DNA of 64,000 nucleotides from Sphingobacterium sp. CZ-2 (lineage in GTDB: Bacteria > Bacteroidota > Bacteroidia > Sphingobacteriales > Sphingobacteriaceae): positions 2,914,001 to 2,978,000 of the forward strand of contig NZ_CP038159.1 of assembly GCF_004526235.1 (NCBI RefSeq), in the 5' to 3' direction. Below, in pieces: positions 34,292-42,218 of this stretch (its first letter is position 1; each line of letters starts with the position of its first letter). The position numbers and the translations under genes were made by a program. The notes under the pieces were generated by a model that was not told where the DNA came from, made no database searches, and saw only the letters and a list, made by a program, of their open reading frames with translations.

Positions 34292-35281
34292 ATGAAACGC
34301 TTGATTGATTATTTCCAATTAAATCAGAAGGAGCAAAAGGGGATATTTGTTTTATTGGTATTGTTGCTTTTTTTGATCGTTTTGAAGATGATGCTGCCTT
34401 TTTGGAAGTCTCCAGAAAGTCTAAGCTATACCTTGGTTTTTTCAGAAGAGTCAAAAGATGAAAGGGGTGATATAGCAGATGATGGTTTGGGATATATGGA
34501 TAAGGAGGATCAATTCCATAATTATTCTGATTCTTTGAATAAAGACTTTGAACCATCCAAGGAGGGATTTGGAAAAAAAATGATACCTCATTATTTCTTT
34601 TTTGATCCTAACCATTTGTCAAAAGAAGGCTGGGTAAAGCTGGGTTTAAGTCCAGATCAAGCCAAAGTGATTATCAATTACAGAAACAAGGGCGGAAGAT
34701 TTCGAAAAGCGGAAGATCTTTCCAGGATCTATTCTATTTCGGAATCAAAATTTAAGGAATTGCTTCCTTATGTTCGGATTGCTGAGGAAGAAATGGGGAG
34801 TGGTGGTTTTCATCAACAACCGAGTTCAGGATCTCAAAAGGATTATTCCTTTGTTCGTAAAAAAGAACCGCTTTATAAAATCAGTCTTAATGAAGCTGAT
34901 ACTACGGCTTGGATGCAGGTTCGCGGAATAGGCCCGGTGTTCTCCAGTCGGATTGTTAAATTTCGGAATGCGCTTGGTGGATTTCATAAAAAGGAACAAT
35001 TGATGGAGGTTTATGGAATGACGCCTGAGTTATTTCAGAAGATAGAAGACCAATTGCTTGATCAGCCTTTGGCTTATGATAAAATTTTCATCAATAGAAT
35101 CGGAATTGATTCATTGGCAAAGCATCCCTATATCCGATATAAGAAAGCAAGGACCATTGTGAATTATAGAATACAACATGGGCCATTCGAGAAAATTGAA
35201 GATTTAGGGAATATTCTTATTCTTGATCTGGATTTTTTGCGTAAAATTGAGCCATATTTAGATTTTGCTAGGGATTTATGA
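34292..35281 (+). CDS. Membrane-anchored helix-hairpin-helix protein (ComEA-like)
   Basis: I start at the ATG at 34292 because it directly precedes a short cytoplasmic segment and a membrane helix (about 19-37, GIFVLLVLLLFLIVLKMM). The 329-residue protein then has a linker rich in Asp, Ser and Lys, and two to four helix-hairpin-helix units, such as LSPDQAKVIINYRNKGGRFRK, VRGIGPVFSSRIVKFRNALGG and KKARTIVNYRIQHGPFEK. This resembles ComEA-like DNA-binding proteins, so a role in DNA uptake is possible, but no com genes are nearby. Its TGA overlaps the apt ATG (ATGA). Confidence 0.83.
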   Translation: MKRLIDYFQLNQKEQKGIFVLLVLLLFLIVLKMMLPFWKSPESLSYTLVFSEESKDERGDIADDGLGYMDKEDQFHNYSDSLNKDFEPSKEGFGKKMIPHYFFFDPNHLSKEGWVKLGLSPDQAKVIINYRNKGGRFRKAEDLSRIYSISESKFKELLPYVRIAEEEMGSGGFHQQPSSGSQKDYSFVRKKEPLYKISLNEADTTAWMQVRGIGPVFSSRIVKFRNALGGFHKKEQLMEVYGMTPELFQKIEDQLLDQPLAYDKIFINRIGIDSLAKHPYIRYKKARTIVNYRIQHGPFEKIEDLGNILILDLDFLRKIEPYLDFARDL

Positions 35282-35814
35282 TCGAAGAAAAATTAAAAAC
35301 CATTATTAGGGATATCCATGATTTTCCAAAACCGGGTATTGTATTTAAGGATATTACTCCGCTTTTGCAGCATCCAGAAATAGTGGCGGAAGCTGTAGAG
35401 GCTTTTGCGGATGGGCTAAAGGATGTTGAGTTTGATGTGATTGCAGGTATTGAGAGCCGTGGTTTTCTTTTTGGTTTTTTGCTGGCGCAAAAGCTCAATA
35501 AACCGTTTATTCCTATTCGGAAGCAAGGAAAGTTGCCGTTTCATTGTATTTCAGAATCTTATAAGCTGGAATATGGACAGGCAACTATTGAAAGGCATGA
35601 GGATGCTTTTTTGCCTGGGACAAAGGTGTTGGTGCATGATGATCTGTTGGCGACTGGTGGGACAGTAGTGGCTGCAAGTAAGCTTATTGAGAAATTGGGC
35701 GGGGAGATTGCGGCTTATTGTTTTGTGATTAGTTTGGATTTTTTGAATAGTGCAGGAAGATTGAGCCGATTTAGTGAAAATGTGATTTCATTGGTGAGGT
35801 ATCAGGAAGAGTAA
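35278..35814 (+). CDS. apt: Adenine phosphoribosyltransferase
   Basis: Apt salvages adenine with PRPP to give AMP in the cytoplasm. The 178-residue product has the usual DIHDFPKPGIVFKDITPLL start, the IAGIESRGFLFG segment and the PRPP-binding loop VHDDLLATGGT (119-129). It is translationally coupled to the HhH gene by a 4-base overlap. Its 3' side faces a convergent lipoprotein gene across the first of the nested-palindrome repeat loci. Confidence 0.96.
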   Translation: MIEEKLKTIIRDIHDFPKPGIVFKDITPLLQHPEIVAEAVEAFADGLKDVEFDVIAGIESRGFLFGFLLAQKLNKPFIPIRKQGKLPFHCISESYKLEYGQATIERHEDAFLPGTKVLVHDDLLATGGTVVAASKLIEKLGGEIAAYCFVISLDFLNSAGRLSRFSENVISLVRYQEE

Positions 35815-35846
35815 ACGCGGCCGAATCCGGTATTGCAACCCGCATG

Positions 35847-36098
35847 CGTCATTGCGAGGAGGTACGAGGAAGCAATCCTCCCGCATGTTATGCTGAGCAT
35901 CCTGCATGTCATGCTGAGCATCGTCGAAGCATCTGTTCGTTAGTAACCGTACAGATCCTTCGACTTCGCTCAGGATGACAAAGTCTAAAGATTGCTTCGT
36001 TCCTCGCAATGACGGAGTGGGTCGCAATGACGGAGTGGGTCGCAATGACGCGAGTGGGGCGCAAAGACGGAAAGATTGCTTCGTTCCTCGCAATGACG
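35847..36098. repeat. Nested palindromic intergenic repeat, copy 1
   Basis: The non-coding gap between apt and the convergent lipoprotein gene is filled by a palindrome inside a palindrome. The outer left arm (CGTCATTGCGAGG at 35847) pairs with CCTCGCAATGACG at 36002-36014. The inner arms are TGTCATGCTGAGCATCGTC (35907) and CTTCGCTCAGGATGACA (ending 35980). Additional partial outer-arm copies (GTCGCAATGACG at 36021-36032 and a complete right arm at 36071-36098) follow. No open frame in it is credible. Confidence 0.93.
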
Positions 36099-36121
36099 TA
36101 CAAGATGTATTGACTGAGCCC

Positions 36122-36685
36122 CTAAGAACCAAAGTGCCCTTGCACCTTATACTTATTCGCGCCCATTACCTTCACATCCTGGTTTTTCTCCACGATATAA
36201 TACTTTCCTTTTTCATACATCAAAAACTCTGAAGTATGATACAAATTATTCTTTACATCCCTTTGAACCGTAATAACCTTAGGATTACCTTTTCCATCCA
36301 GTTCAATCCTCACACAGGAAAGATCCGATTTAGGATCATTAAAACTATATTCCAATAGATTATCACTAGAATCAACCTGAATAAAATCTGCATAAGCCGA
36401 TTTATTCAAATCAATATTCTTAAAGCTTGCAAATTCAGCTTCCCAATCCTTGATCTTCAATTTCTTGGTTTCCTCCTGCTCATCCTTTGCCACCGTTTTC
36501 TCCACCATTGGATCCAACTTCTTCAACGAATCAATTTCTTTCTGGAAATAGGAGGGTAGATCGAAATACAGCACCTTTTCCGACTTCCCATTAACTTTTG
36601 TAGCAGGATCTGAACAGGCCATCAGCATTCCAAGCAGCCCAACAGCCACTACACCATAACATATTTTAATAAACCAAGACATCAC
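36122..36685 (-). CDS. Uncharacterised lipoprotein (187 residues)
   Basis: The 187-residue product has a lipoprotein signal with the lipobox LMAC (Cys24). The mature part contains a helical charged segment (SYFQKEIDSLKKLD) and a beta-rich C-terminal half. I do not recognise a family. The first 20 bases overlap the end of gpmI, which lies immediately upstream on the same strand, so the two are cotranscribed. That the essential glycolytic gene drives this lipoprotein may be accidental. The 3' end meets the first nested repeat. Confidence 0.7.
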   Translation of the reverse strand: MMSWFIKICYGVVAVGLLGMLMACSDPATKVNGKSEKVLYFDLPSYFQKEIDSLKKLDPMVEKTVAKDEQEETKKLKIKDWEAEFASFKNIDLNKSAYADFIQVDSSDNLLEYSFNDPKSDLSCVRIELDGKGNPKVITVQRDVKNNLYHTSEFLMYEKGKYYIVEKNQDVKVMGANKYKVQGHFGS

Positions 36686-38201
36686 CAGTCATTTCAGTTG
36701 GAATCGGAACATTCAATAAACGCAATACAGTAGGAGCAATATCTCCTAATTTTCCATCCTTAATATGTTTATAGGTTTTATCTATCAAAACACAAGGAAC
36801 CAGATTTGTTGTATGCGCTGTATTTACCGAACCATCCTCATTAACCATAAATTCCGAATTTCCATGATCCGCCAGGATAATGAATGAATAACCATTCTCC
36901 AATCCCGTTTCCACAACTTTTCTTGTACAAGCATCAACAGTTTCCACTGCTTTTACCACCGCCTCAAAAACACCTGTATGTCCAACCATGTCCGGATTAG
37001 CAAAATTCAGACAGATAAAATCAGGGGCATTTTCTACCATATCCTTACAGATTGCATCGGTAATTCCGTAAGCACTCATCTCCGGTTGTAAATCATAAGT
37101 AGCCACCTTTGGCGATGGTACCAATAAACGATGTTCACCAGGGAACTGTTCTTCCCTTCCTCCGGAGAAGAAGAAGGTAACATGCGGGTATTTTTCTGTT
37201 TCTGCGATCCGTACTTGAGTCTTTTGATTCAATGCCAATGTCTCGCCTAAGGTCTGGGTGAGATTGTCCTTATGGAAAATAACATGTACTCCGTTGAAGG
37301 TATCATCGTAAGAGGTCATGGTTACATAATATAAAGACAAGGGATGCATCGCATATTCTGGGAAAGAAGTCTGCGTTAATGCCTGAGTGATTTCTCGACC
37401 ACGATCGGTACGGAAGTTAAAACAGATCACCACATCACCATCCTTAATCACCGCTTTAGGTGTGCCGTCGGCATTCACCATAACGATCGGTTTCAAGAAT
37501 TCGTCTGTGATTTCCTGTTGATATGAAGATTCGATCGAAGCAATAAGATCTGTGGAAGGAGTTCCAAAACCTCTGGTCAATAGATCATAGGCTTCTTTCA
37601 CCCTTTCCCAACGGTTGTCCCTATCCATAGCATAATAACGTCCTATAGCAGAAGCAATGGTTCCAACCGAATGCGTTAAGTAGTTCTGTAGATCACGAAC
37701 ATAGCCAACACCTCCGTTTGGATCCGTATCCCGTCCATCTAAAAACGCATGGATAAAGACCTGGTCATTTCCAAACTGTGCTGCCTGTGCGGCATCACAT
37801 AAAGCCTTTAAATGGTCAATATGTGCATGCACACCACCATCTGAAAGTAAACCGATAAAATGTATATTGGATTGACTTGTTTTTGCATATTCAAAGGCAG
37901 CCTGTATCGTAGGGTCTTCCATAAAAAAACCTTCCCGAGCAGCTTTGTTGATCCTTCCTAATTCTTGGTAAACAATACGACCTGCACCTAGATTCATGTG
38001 TCCTACCTCAGAATTACCCATCTGACCAGCAGGCAAGCCCACAGCTTCGCCTGATGCTTCCAGTTTTGAGTTAGGGTAGGTTGAAAGTAAGTGATCTAAA
38101 AATGGGGTACTTGCAGCTAATACTGCATTTGATTGATCGTTTTTTCCGTAGCCCAATCCATCCAGGATTAATAAAGCTACTTTACTATTTTCAGAACTCA
38201 T
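36666..38201 (-). CDS. gpmI: 2,3-bisphosphoglycerate-independent phosphoglycerate mutase
   Basis: GpmI interconverts 3- and 2-phosphoglycerate in glycolysis, using two manganese ions. The 511-residue length is normal. The metal-binding LILDGLGYG (Asp14) and the catalytic serine Ser64 in GNSEVGHMNLGAGR are present, as are the DGRDTDPNGG segment and the distal LADHGNSE metal motif. It is a cytoplasmic enzyme. TATATTTG stands exactly 4 bases before the ATG, which predicts a leaderless mRNA. Confidence 0.96.
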   Translation of the reverse strand: MSSENSKVALLILDGLGYGKNDQSNAVLAASTPFLDHLLSTYPNSKLEASGEAVGLPAGQMGNSEVGHMNLGAGRIVYQELGRINKAAREGFFMEDPTIQAAFEYAKTSQSNIHFIGLLSDGGVHAHIDHLKALCDAAQAAQFGNDQVFIHAFLDGRDTDPNGGVGYVRDLQNYLTHSVGTIASAIGRYYAMDRDNRWERVKEAYDLLTRGFGTPSTDLIASIESSYQQEITDEFLKPIVMVNADGTPKAVIKDGDVVICFNFRTDRGREITQALTQTSFPEYAMHPLSLYYVTMTSYDDTFNGVHVIFHKDNLTQTLGETLALNQKTQVRIAETEKYPHVTFFFSGGREEQFPGEHRLLVPSPKVATYDLQPEMSAYGITDAICKDMVENAPDFICLNFANPDMVGHTGVFEAVVKAVETVDACTRKVVETGLENGYSFIILADHGNSEFMVNEDGSVNTAHTTNLVPCVLIDKTYKHIKDGKLGDIAPTVLRLLNVPIPTEMTGDVLVY

Positions 38202-38205
38202 TACA

Positions 38206-38213
38206 CAAATATA
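38206..38213 (-). promoter_or_regulatory. TAnnTTTG element of gpmI, 4 nt from the start codon
   Basis: TATATTTG, then TGTA, then the gpmI ATG on the minus strand. Confidence 0.6.
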
Positions 38214-38323
38214 CTTGAAATATTATGCCTTGGCATAGTTTTGGTTGCGAAAAATTTGATTTTTTGGAAATTAATTGAATTTTTATTTGCTAGTTAGCGC
38301 GTGTTTTGTGCACCAAGTCAATC

Positions 38324-38737
38324 ATGATACGAATTTTAAACAGGTTTTCTTTTAAGTTCTTACGAGTTATTGTAGTGCTTTTAATCTTGCCCCTAATGTC
38401 TTTCACATTCTGGCAGAGCAATCTGAGTGGGCAGATCGCAGAGGCATTTAAAACGAATAACGCGAAAGCAATAGCCAATTTTTTTGGGCAGAACGTCGCT
38501 GTTTCCATCAAGAATGACTCTGGTCAATACACGAAATTCCAAGCCGAGCTCTTATTGAGCGATTATTTCCGGTCCAACAAGACTTCCGAAATCAAACAAC
38601 TGCAGCACACTAACCGTAACAATTCGAGTTTTTATATTGTTTATAACTTAAAGGCTAATTCTGGTACATACCGAATCTTTCTGAAGTTTAACCAGCACAA
38701 TGGGGAATCCCTTATTACTGAGCTTCGAATAGAATAA
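38324..38737 (+). CDS. DUF4783 domain protein
   Basis: The 137-residue protein from the ATG at 38324 has a signal anchor (about 10-30, FLRVIVVLLILPLMSFTFW) and then a single SnoaL/NTF2-like domain recognised as DUF4783: LSGQIAEAFKTNNAKAIANFF, YTKFQAELLLSDYF and the QQLxHTxRxNSSFYIVY strand. It is probably periplasmic or membrane-bound, with unknown function. An upstream in-frame TTG at 38306 gives no better fit. It lies 74 bases before nadC in the same direction. DUF4783 genes commonly neighbour nadC in Bacteroidota, but no functional link is known. Confidence 0.83.
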   Translation: MIRILNRFSFKFLRVIVVLLILPLMSFTFWQSNLSGQIAEAFKTNNAKAIANFFGQNVAVSIKNDSGQYTKFQAELLLSDYFRSNKTSEIKQLQHTNRNNSSFYIVYNLKANSGTYRIFLKFNQHNGESLITELRIE

Positions 38738-38811
38738 TGTTTAATTTTATTAGCTTTTAGTTTCCATATAAATTTAATTTTATTCATCTTCGCTTAATTT
38801 TATGTTGCTAA

Positions 38812-39669
38812 ATGGATAGAGAATTCAAAGAAAAGCTATTACAATTTGTAAAAGAAGCATTTATTGAAGATGTGGGGAATGGCGATTTTACAACCTTATC
38901 TACAATTGATGACTCTCAATTAGGAGAAGCCCAATTATTGGTCAAAGAAGAGGGGATATTGGCAGGTGTTGATATTGCCGAGGAAATCTTTCACTATTTA
39001 GATCCTTCCATTCAATTTGAAAAATTAATCCAAGATGGTACTGCTGTCAAGTATGGTGAAATCGCTTTCCGTTTAAAAGGCAAGATCCATGATATTTTAA
39101 AAGGTGAGCGCTTGGTATTAAACATCATGCAACGCATGTCGGGTATTGCCACGGAGACCTCAAAATATGTGCAAGCCATCGCAGGCACAAATTGCAAAGT
39201 CTTGGATACCCGCAAAACCACACCCTTATTAAGATTTTTAGAAAAACGTGCCGTAGTGATCGGAGGTGGGGTGAACCACCGTTTTGGTCTATACGATATG
39301 ATCCTGATCAAAGATAATCATGTGGATTACGCAGGTGGAATCACACAAGCTGTAAATGGCGCATTTGCCTATAAAAAAGAAAATAACCTAAGCATACCTA
39401 TCGAGGTAGAAGTTCGCAATTTTGAGGAATTGAAAGAGGTTTTGAATTTGGAAAAAGTAGATCGCGTCATGTTCGATAACTTTTCTCCAGATCAGGTGCG
39501 TGAAGCGGTAGAACTAGTTGCGGGTCGATTGGTTACCGAAGCATCAGGAGGTATTACCTTGAACACCATTGCAGCCTATGCCAAAGCTGGGGTTGACTAT
39601 GTCTCGGTGGGTGCTTTGACACATTCTGTTAAAAGCCTGGATTTAAGCCTAAAAGCTAAACTTATTTAG
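38812..39669 (+). CDS. nadC: Nicotinate-nucleotide pyrophosphorylase (carboxylating)
   Basis: NadC converts quinolinate and PRPP into nicotinate mononucleotide and CO2 in NAD synthesis. The 285-residue length is normal. Diagnostic motifs are the N-terminal EDVGNGDFTT, NIMQRMSGIAT, DTRKTTPLLRFLEKRAV, a GGGVNHRFGLYDMILIKDNH metal/substrate segment and a C-terminal EASGGI with VDYVSVGALTH. The cytoplasmic enzyme is followed after 13 bases by plsY. Confidence 0.96.
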   Translation: MDREFKEKLLQFVKEAFIEDVGNGDFTTLSTIDDSQLGEAQLLVKEEGILAGVDIAEEIFHYLDPSIQFEKLIQDGTAVKYGEIAFRLKGKIHDILKGERLVLNIMQRMSGIATETSKYVQAIAGTNCKVLDTRKTTPLLRFLEKRAVVIGGGVNHRFGLYDMILIKDNHVDYAGGITQAVNGAFAYKKENNLSIPIEVEVRNFEELKEVLNLEKVDRVMFDNFSPDQVREAVELVAGRLVTEASGGITLNTIAAYAKAGVDYVSVGALTHSVKSLDLSLKAKLI

Positions 39670-39682
39670 TAAATTGCTGGAT

Positions 39683-40333
39683 ATGATATCATTTTACCTG
39701 GTAGGAATCGTCATATTAGCTTATTTATTTGGTTCTATTCCCACGGCTGTATGGTTTGGGCAGGCATTTTATGGGGTTGATGTTCGGGAGTATGGTAGCG
39801 GTAATGCCGGTGCAACAAATACATTCCGGGTTTTAGGTAAAAAGGCAGGATCCATTGTGATGTTTGTCGATATCTTAAAGGGGTGGACAGCCACCAATCT
39901 CCCATTTTTATTAGATAGTTCTTTAGTGGGCAATCATGATGCCCCACAATTTGTCAATATCCAATTAGCCTTAGGTGTTATCGCCGTATTAGGGCATTTG
40001 TTCCCCATATTTGCAGGATTCAGAGGTGGAAAAGGAGTGGCTACTCTATTCGGAATGGTCCTGGCTATCCATTGGCCGGCCGCTTTAATGTGTGTTTCGG
40101 TGTTCCTGATCGTTCTTTTTGTTACCCATTATGTATCATTAAGTTCTATTATGGCGGGTTTCACCTTTCCATTCAGCATTGCATTCATTTTTAAAACAAC
40201 GGTACCTTCCATTCTTTTATATGGCATTGCTATCTGTGCCTTGATCCTGGTCACCCATCAAAAAAACATTGAACGCCTACTCAAAGGGCATGAGTCTAAA
40301 ATTTACTTGTTCAAGAAAAAATCAAAAGTTTAA
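39683..40333 (+). CDS. plsY: Acyl-phosphate:glycerol-3-phosphate acyltransferase PlsY
   Basis: PlsY transfers an acyl group from acyl phosphate to glycerol 3-phosphate at the inner membrane, starting phospholipid synthesis. The 216-residue protein (ATG at 39683; an in-frame TTG at 39674 is less likely) has seven predicted membrane segments and the family motifs GSIPTAVWFG, YGSGNAGATNTFRVLGKK (37-54), DILKGW and FRGGKGVATLFG. It follows nadC by 13 bases in a likely operon. Confidence 0.94.
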   Translation: MISFYLVGIVILAYLFGSIPTAVWFGQAFYGVDVREYGSGNAGATNTFRVLGKKAGSIVMFVDILKGWTATNLPFLLDSSLVGNHDAPQFVNIQLALGVIAVLGHLFPIFAGFRGGKGVATLFGMVLAIHWPAALMCVSVFLIVLFVTHYVSLSSIMAGFTFPFSIAFIFKTTVPSILLYGIAICALILVTHQKNIERLLKGHESKIYLFKKKSKV

Positions 40334-40406
40334 ACATTTTGGGTACAAGATTTGTTAAGTATTTCAAAATGATTGAAAAACTATTGATAAACTAAATCAA
40401 CATATT

Positions 40407-41207
40407 ATGAAGAGGGTTTTTAAATACACAAGCATGTTCCTTTTGGGAATCTCGTTGGTGGGATGTGCTACATCGGCAATTACAGGTCGAAAATACCTGA
40501 AATTGGTTGATCCAAAAGCTGTGAACGAACAGGCTGCTTTAGCATACAAGGATTTTTTAAGCAAAAATGGATCTAAGGTAGTAACAGGAACATCCGCTGC
40601 GACACAGGTAAAACGTGTGGGAAATAACATCGCTGCGGCAGCGAACAAATATTTGCAGGAAAGAGGTCTCGCAGACCAATTCGATTTCAACTGGGAATTT
40701 AACTTAGTGCAGAGTGATGATGTGAATGCTTGGTGTATGCCAGGTGGTAAAGTTGCGGTTTATACAGGTATCTTACCTATCGCACAAAATGATGTTGGTC
40801 TAGCTACGGTAATGGGTCATGAGATTGCACACGCGATCGAAGAACATTCCGTTGCCCAAGTATCCAATGCAATGGCAGCTCAATTGGGCGCACAGGTATT
40901 GGGTGCTGCTGGTGCCATGTCGGATAACAAATATTTAGGTATCATCAACCAATTGTACGGTGTTGGCTACCAGATCGGTTCATTAAGCTTCTCCCGTAAG
41001 GATGAGTTGGCAGCTGATAGAGCTGGATTGATCTTGATGGCCATGGCCGGATATGATCCTCGTGAGTCTGTAAAATTCTGGGAAAGAATGGCGGCCGGTA
41101 AAACCGGATCACCTCCAGAGTGGTTAAGTACTCACCCGAGTGATGCCCGTCGTATCAATCAGTTGCAATCACTAATCCCTGAAGCGATGAAATACTATAA
41201 AAAATAA
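40407..41207 (+). CDS. M48-family metallopeptidase lipoprotein
   Basis: The 266-residue protein starts with a lipoprotein signal whose lipobox is LVGC (Cys19), so it is anchored in the periplasm. The zinc protease motif is His138-Glu139-x-x-His142 in MGHEIAHAIEEHS, and the third ligand is in KDELAADRAGLILMA. The HPSDARRIN segment at the end is typical of M48 peptidases of the LoiP/YcaL and BepA type, which act on outer-membrane assembly or turnover. It has its own terminator just past the stop. Confidence 0.92.
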   Translation: MKRVFKYTSMFLLGISLVGCATSAITGRKYLKLVDPKAVNEQAALAYKDFLSKNGSKVVTGTSAATQVKRVGNNIAAAANKYLQERGLADQFDFNWEFNLVQSDDVNAWCMPGGKVAVYTGILPIAQNDVGLATVMGHEIAHAIEEHSVAQVSNAMAAQLGAQVLGAAGAMSDNKYLGIINQLYGVGYQIGSLSFSRKDELAADRAGLILMAMAGYDPRESVKFWERMAAGKTGSPPEWLSTHPSDARRINQLQSLIPEAMKYYKK

Positions 41208-41237
41208 AAGATATTCAACAACAATAGAAAATCTCTT

Positions 41238-41268
41238 AAGGAGCGAACCATTTGGTCGCTCCTTTTTT
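41238..41268 (+). terminator. Terminator after the M48 peptidase gene
   Basis: AAGGAGCGA-9 nt-TCGCTCCTT followed by a T run forms a 9-bp stem 31 bases past the stop codon. Confidence 0.88.
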
Positions 41269-41333
41269 ATTTCATAATTTTCTGTTACGAAATCATTATT
41301 TCAACGACTAATTATAAACTAAGTATATAAATT

Positions 41334-42218
41334 ATGGAATTAACGATCAGCAACCTTACAAAAACCTATAATAATGGTGTTAAGGCTTTAGATAATGTCA
41401 ATCTGAACATCGGCCCAGGCATGTTCGGACTTTTAGGACCAAACGGAGCCGGAAAATCATCCTTGATGCGGACAATCGCCACTTTGCAATCTCCAGATTC
41501 AGGCGAAATCCAATTCGGCGATATCAATGTTCTAAAAGAAAAAAATGCATTAAGAAGAGTTTTAGGGTATCTTCCGCAGGAATTTGGTGTATATCCCAAC
41601 CTTTCTGCAGAAGACCTTTTGGATTATTTTGCCAACCTTAAAGGCATCAGTAACCGTCAGGATAGAAAGAAGATAGTTTCCGAGGTATTGGAGATCACCA
41701 ATCTTGCCGCATTCCGAAATAAGAGCGTAAGCGGGTATTCAGGAGGTATGAAACAACGTTTCGGAATTGCCCAGATGTTGTTGAACAATCCTAAATTGAT
41801 TATCGTGGATGAGCCTACTGCGGGTCTGGATCCTGCAGAACGTCATCGTTTTTTGAATGTGCTGCGTGAGATAGGTGCTGAGCATACCGTCATCTTCTCT
41901 ACCCATATCGTAGATGATGTACGGGAGTTGTGCCATGAATTGGCCATCATGAATGGGGGAAAAGTACTTTTCCGTGGTTCTTCTGTGGAAGGCACCACCC
42001 ATCTTCAGGGTAAAATATGGAAGAAAAGAATCGAACGTGCTGATTTTGAAACCCAGAATAGCATCCATAATATTATCTCCTCGAATTATAACCAAGATAA
42101 TACCTTAAATATTCGTGTCTACCATGATGTTCGACCGGATGAATCCTTCGAGCCGGCTACGCCTATTTTGGAAGATGTTTATTTTGTTGCATTAAAGCAG
42201 GATATCGTTCATGTTTAG
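41334..42218 (+). CDS. ABC transporter ATP-binding protein
   Basis: The 294-residue ATPase has Walker A GPNGAGKSS (35-43), the Q-loop, the signature SGGMKQR, Walker B LIIVDEP and the H-loop TH at the distal end, all intact. It is a single cytoplasmic NBD of the ABC-2/CcmA type. Its partner is the fused permease-aminopeptidase gene that overlaps it by 8 bases, so the transporter is an NBD plus a large two-function polypeptide. The tail after residue 225 is extended relative to simple NBDs. Confidence 0.92.
   Translation: MELTISNLTKTYNNGVKALDNVNLNIGPGMFGLLGPNGAGKSSLMRTIATLQSPDSGEIQFGDINVLKEKNALRRVLGYLPQEFGVYPNLSAEDLLDYFANLKGISNRQDRKKIVSEVLEITNLAAFRNKSVSGYSGGMKQRFGIAQMLLNNPKLIIVDEPTAGLDPAERHRFLNVLREIGAEHTVIFSTHIVDDVRELCHELAIMNGGKVLFRGSSVEGTTHLQGKIWKKRIERADFETQNSIHNIISSNYNQDNTLNIRVYHDVRPDESFEPATPILEDVYFVALKQDIVHV

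Noticed and set aside
35847..36098. Insertion sequence at the repeat locus
   Set aside because: There is no transposase frame and no target duplication. The locus consists only of nested inverted repeats.
36122..36685. Overlapping start of the lipoprotein gene inside gpmI as a frameshift fusion
   Set aside because: gpmI is full length with a normal C terminus, and the lipoprotein has its own signal peptide. A 20-base overlap on the same strand is ordinary.
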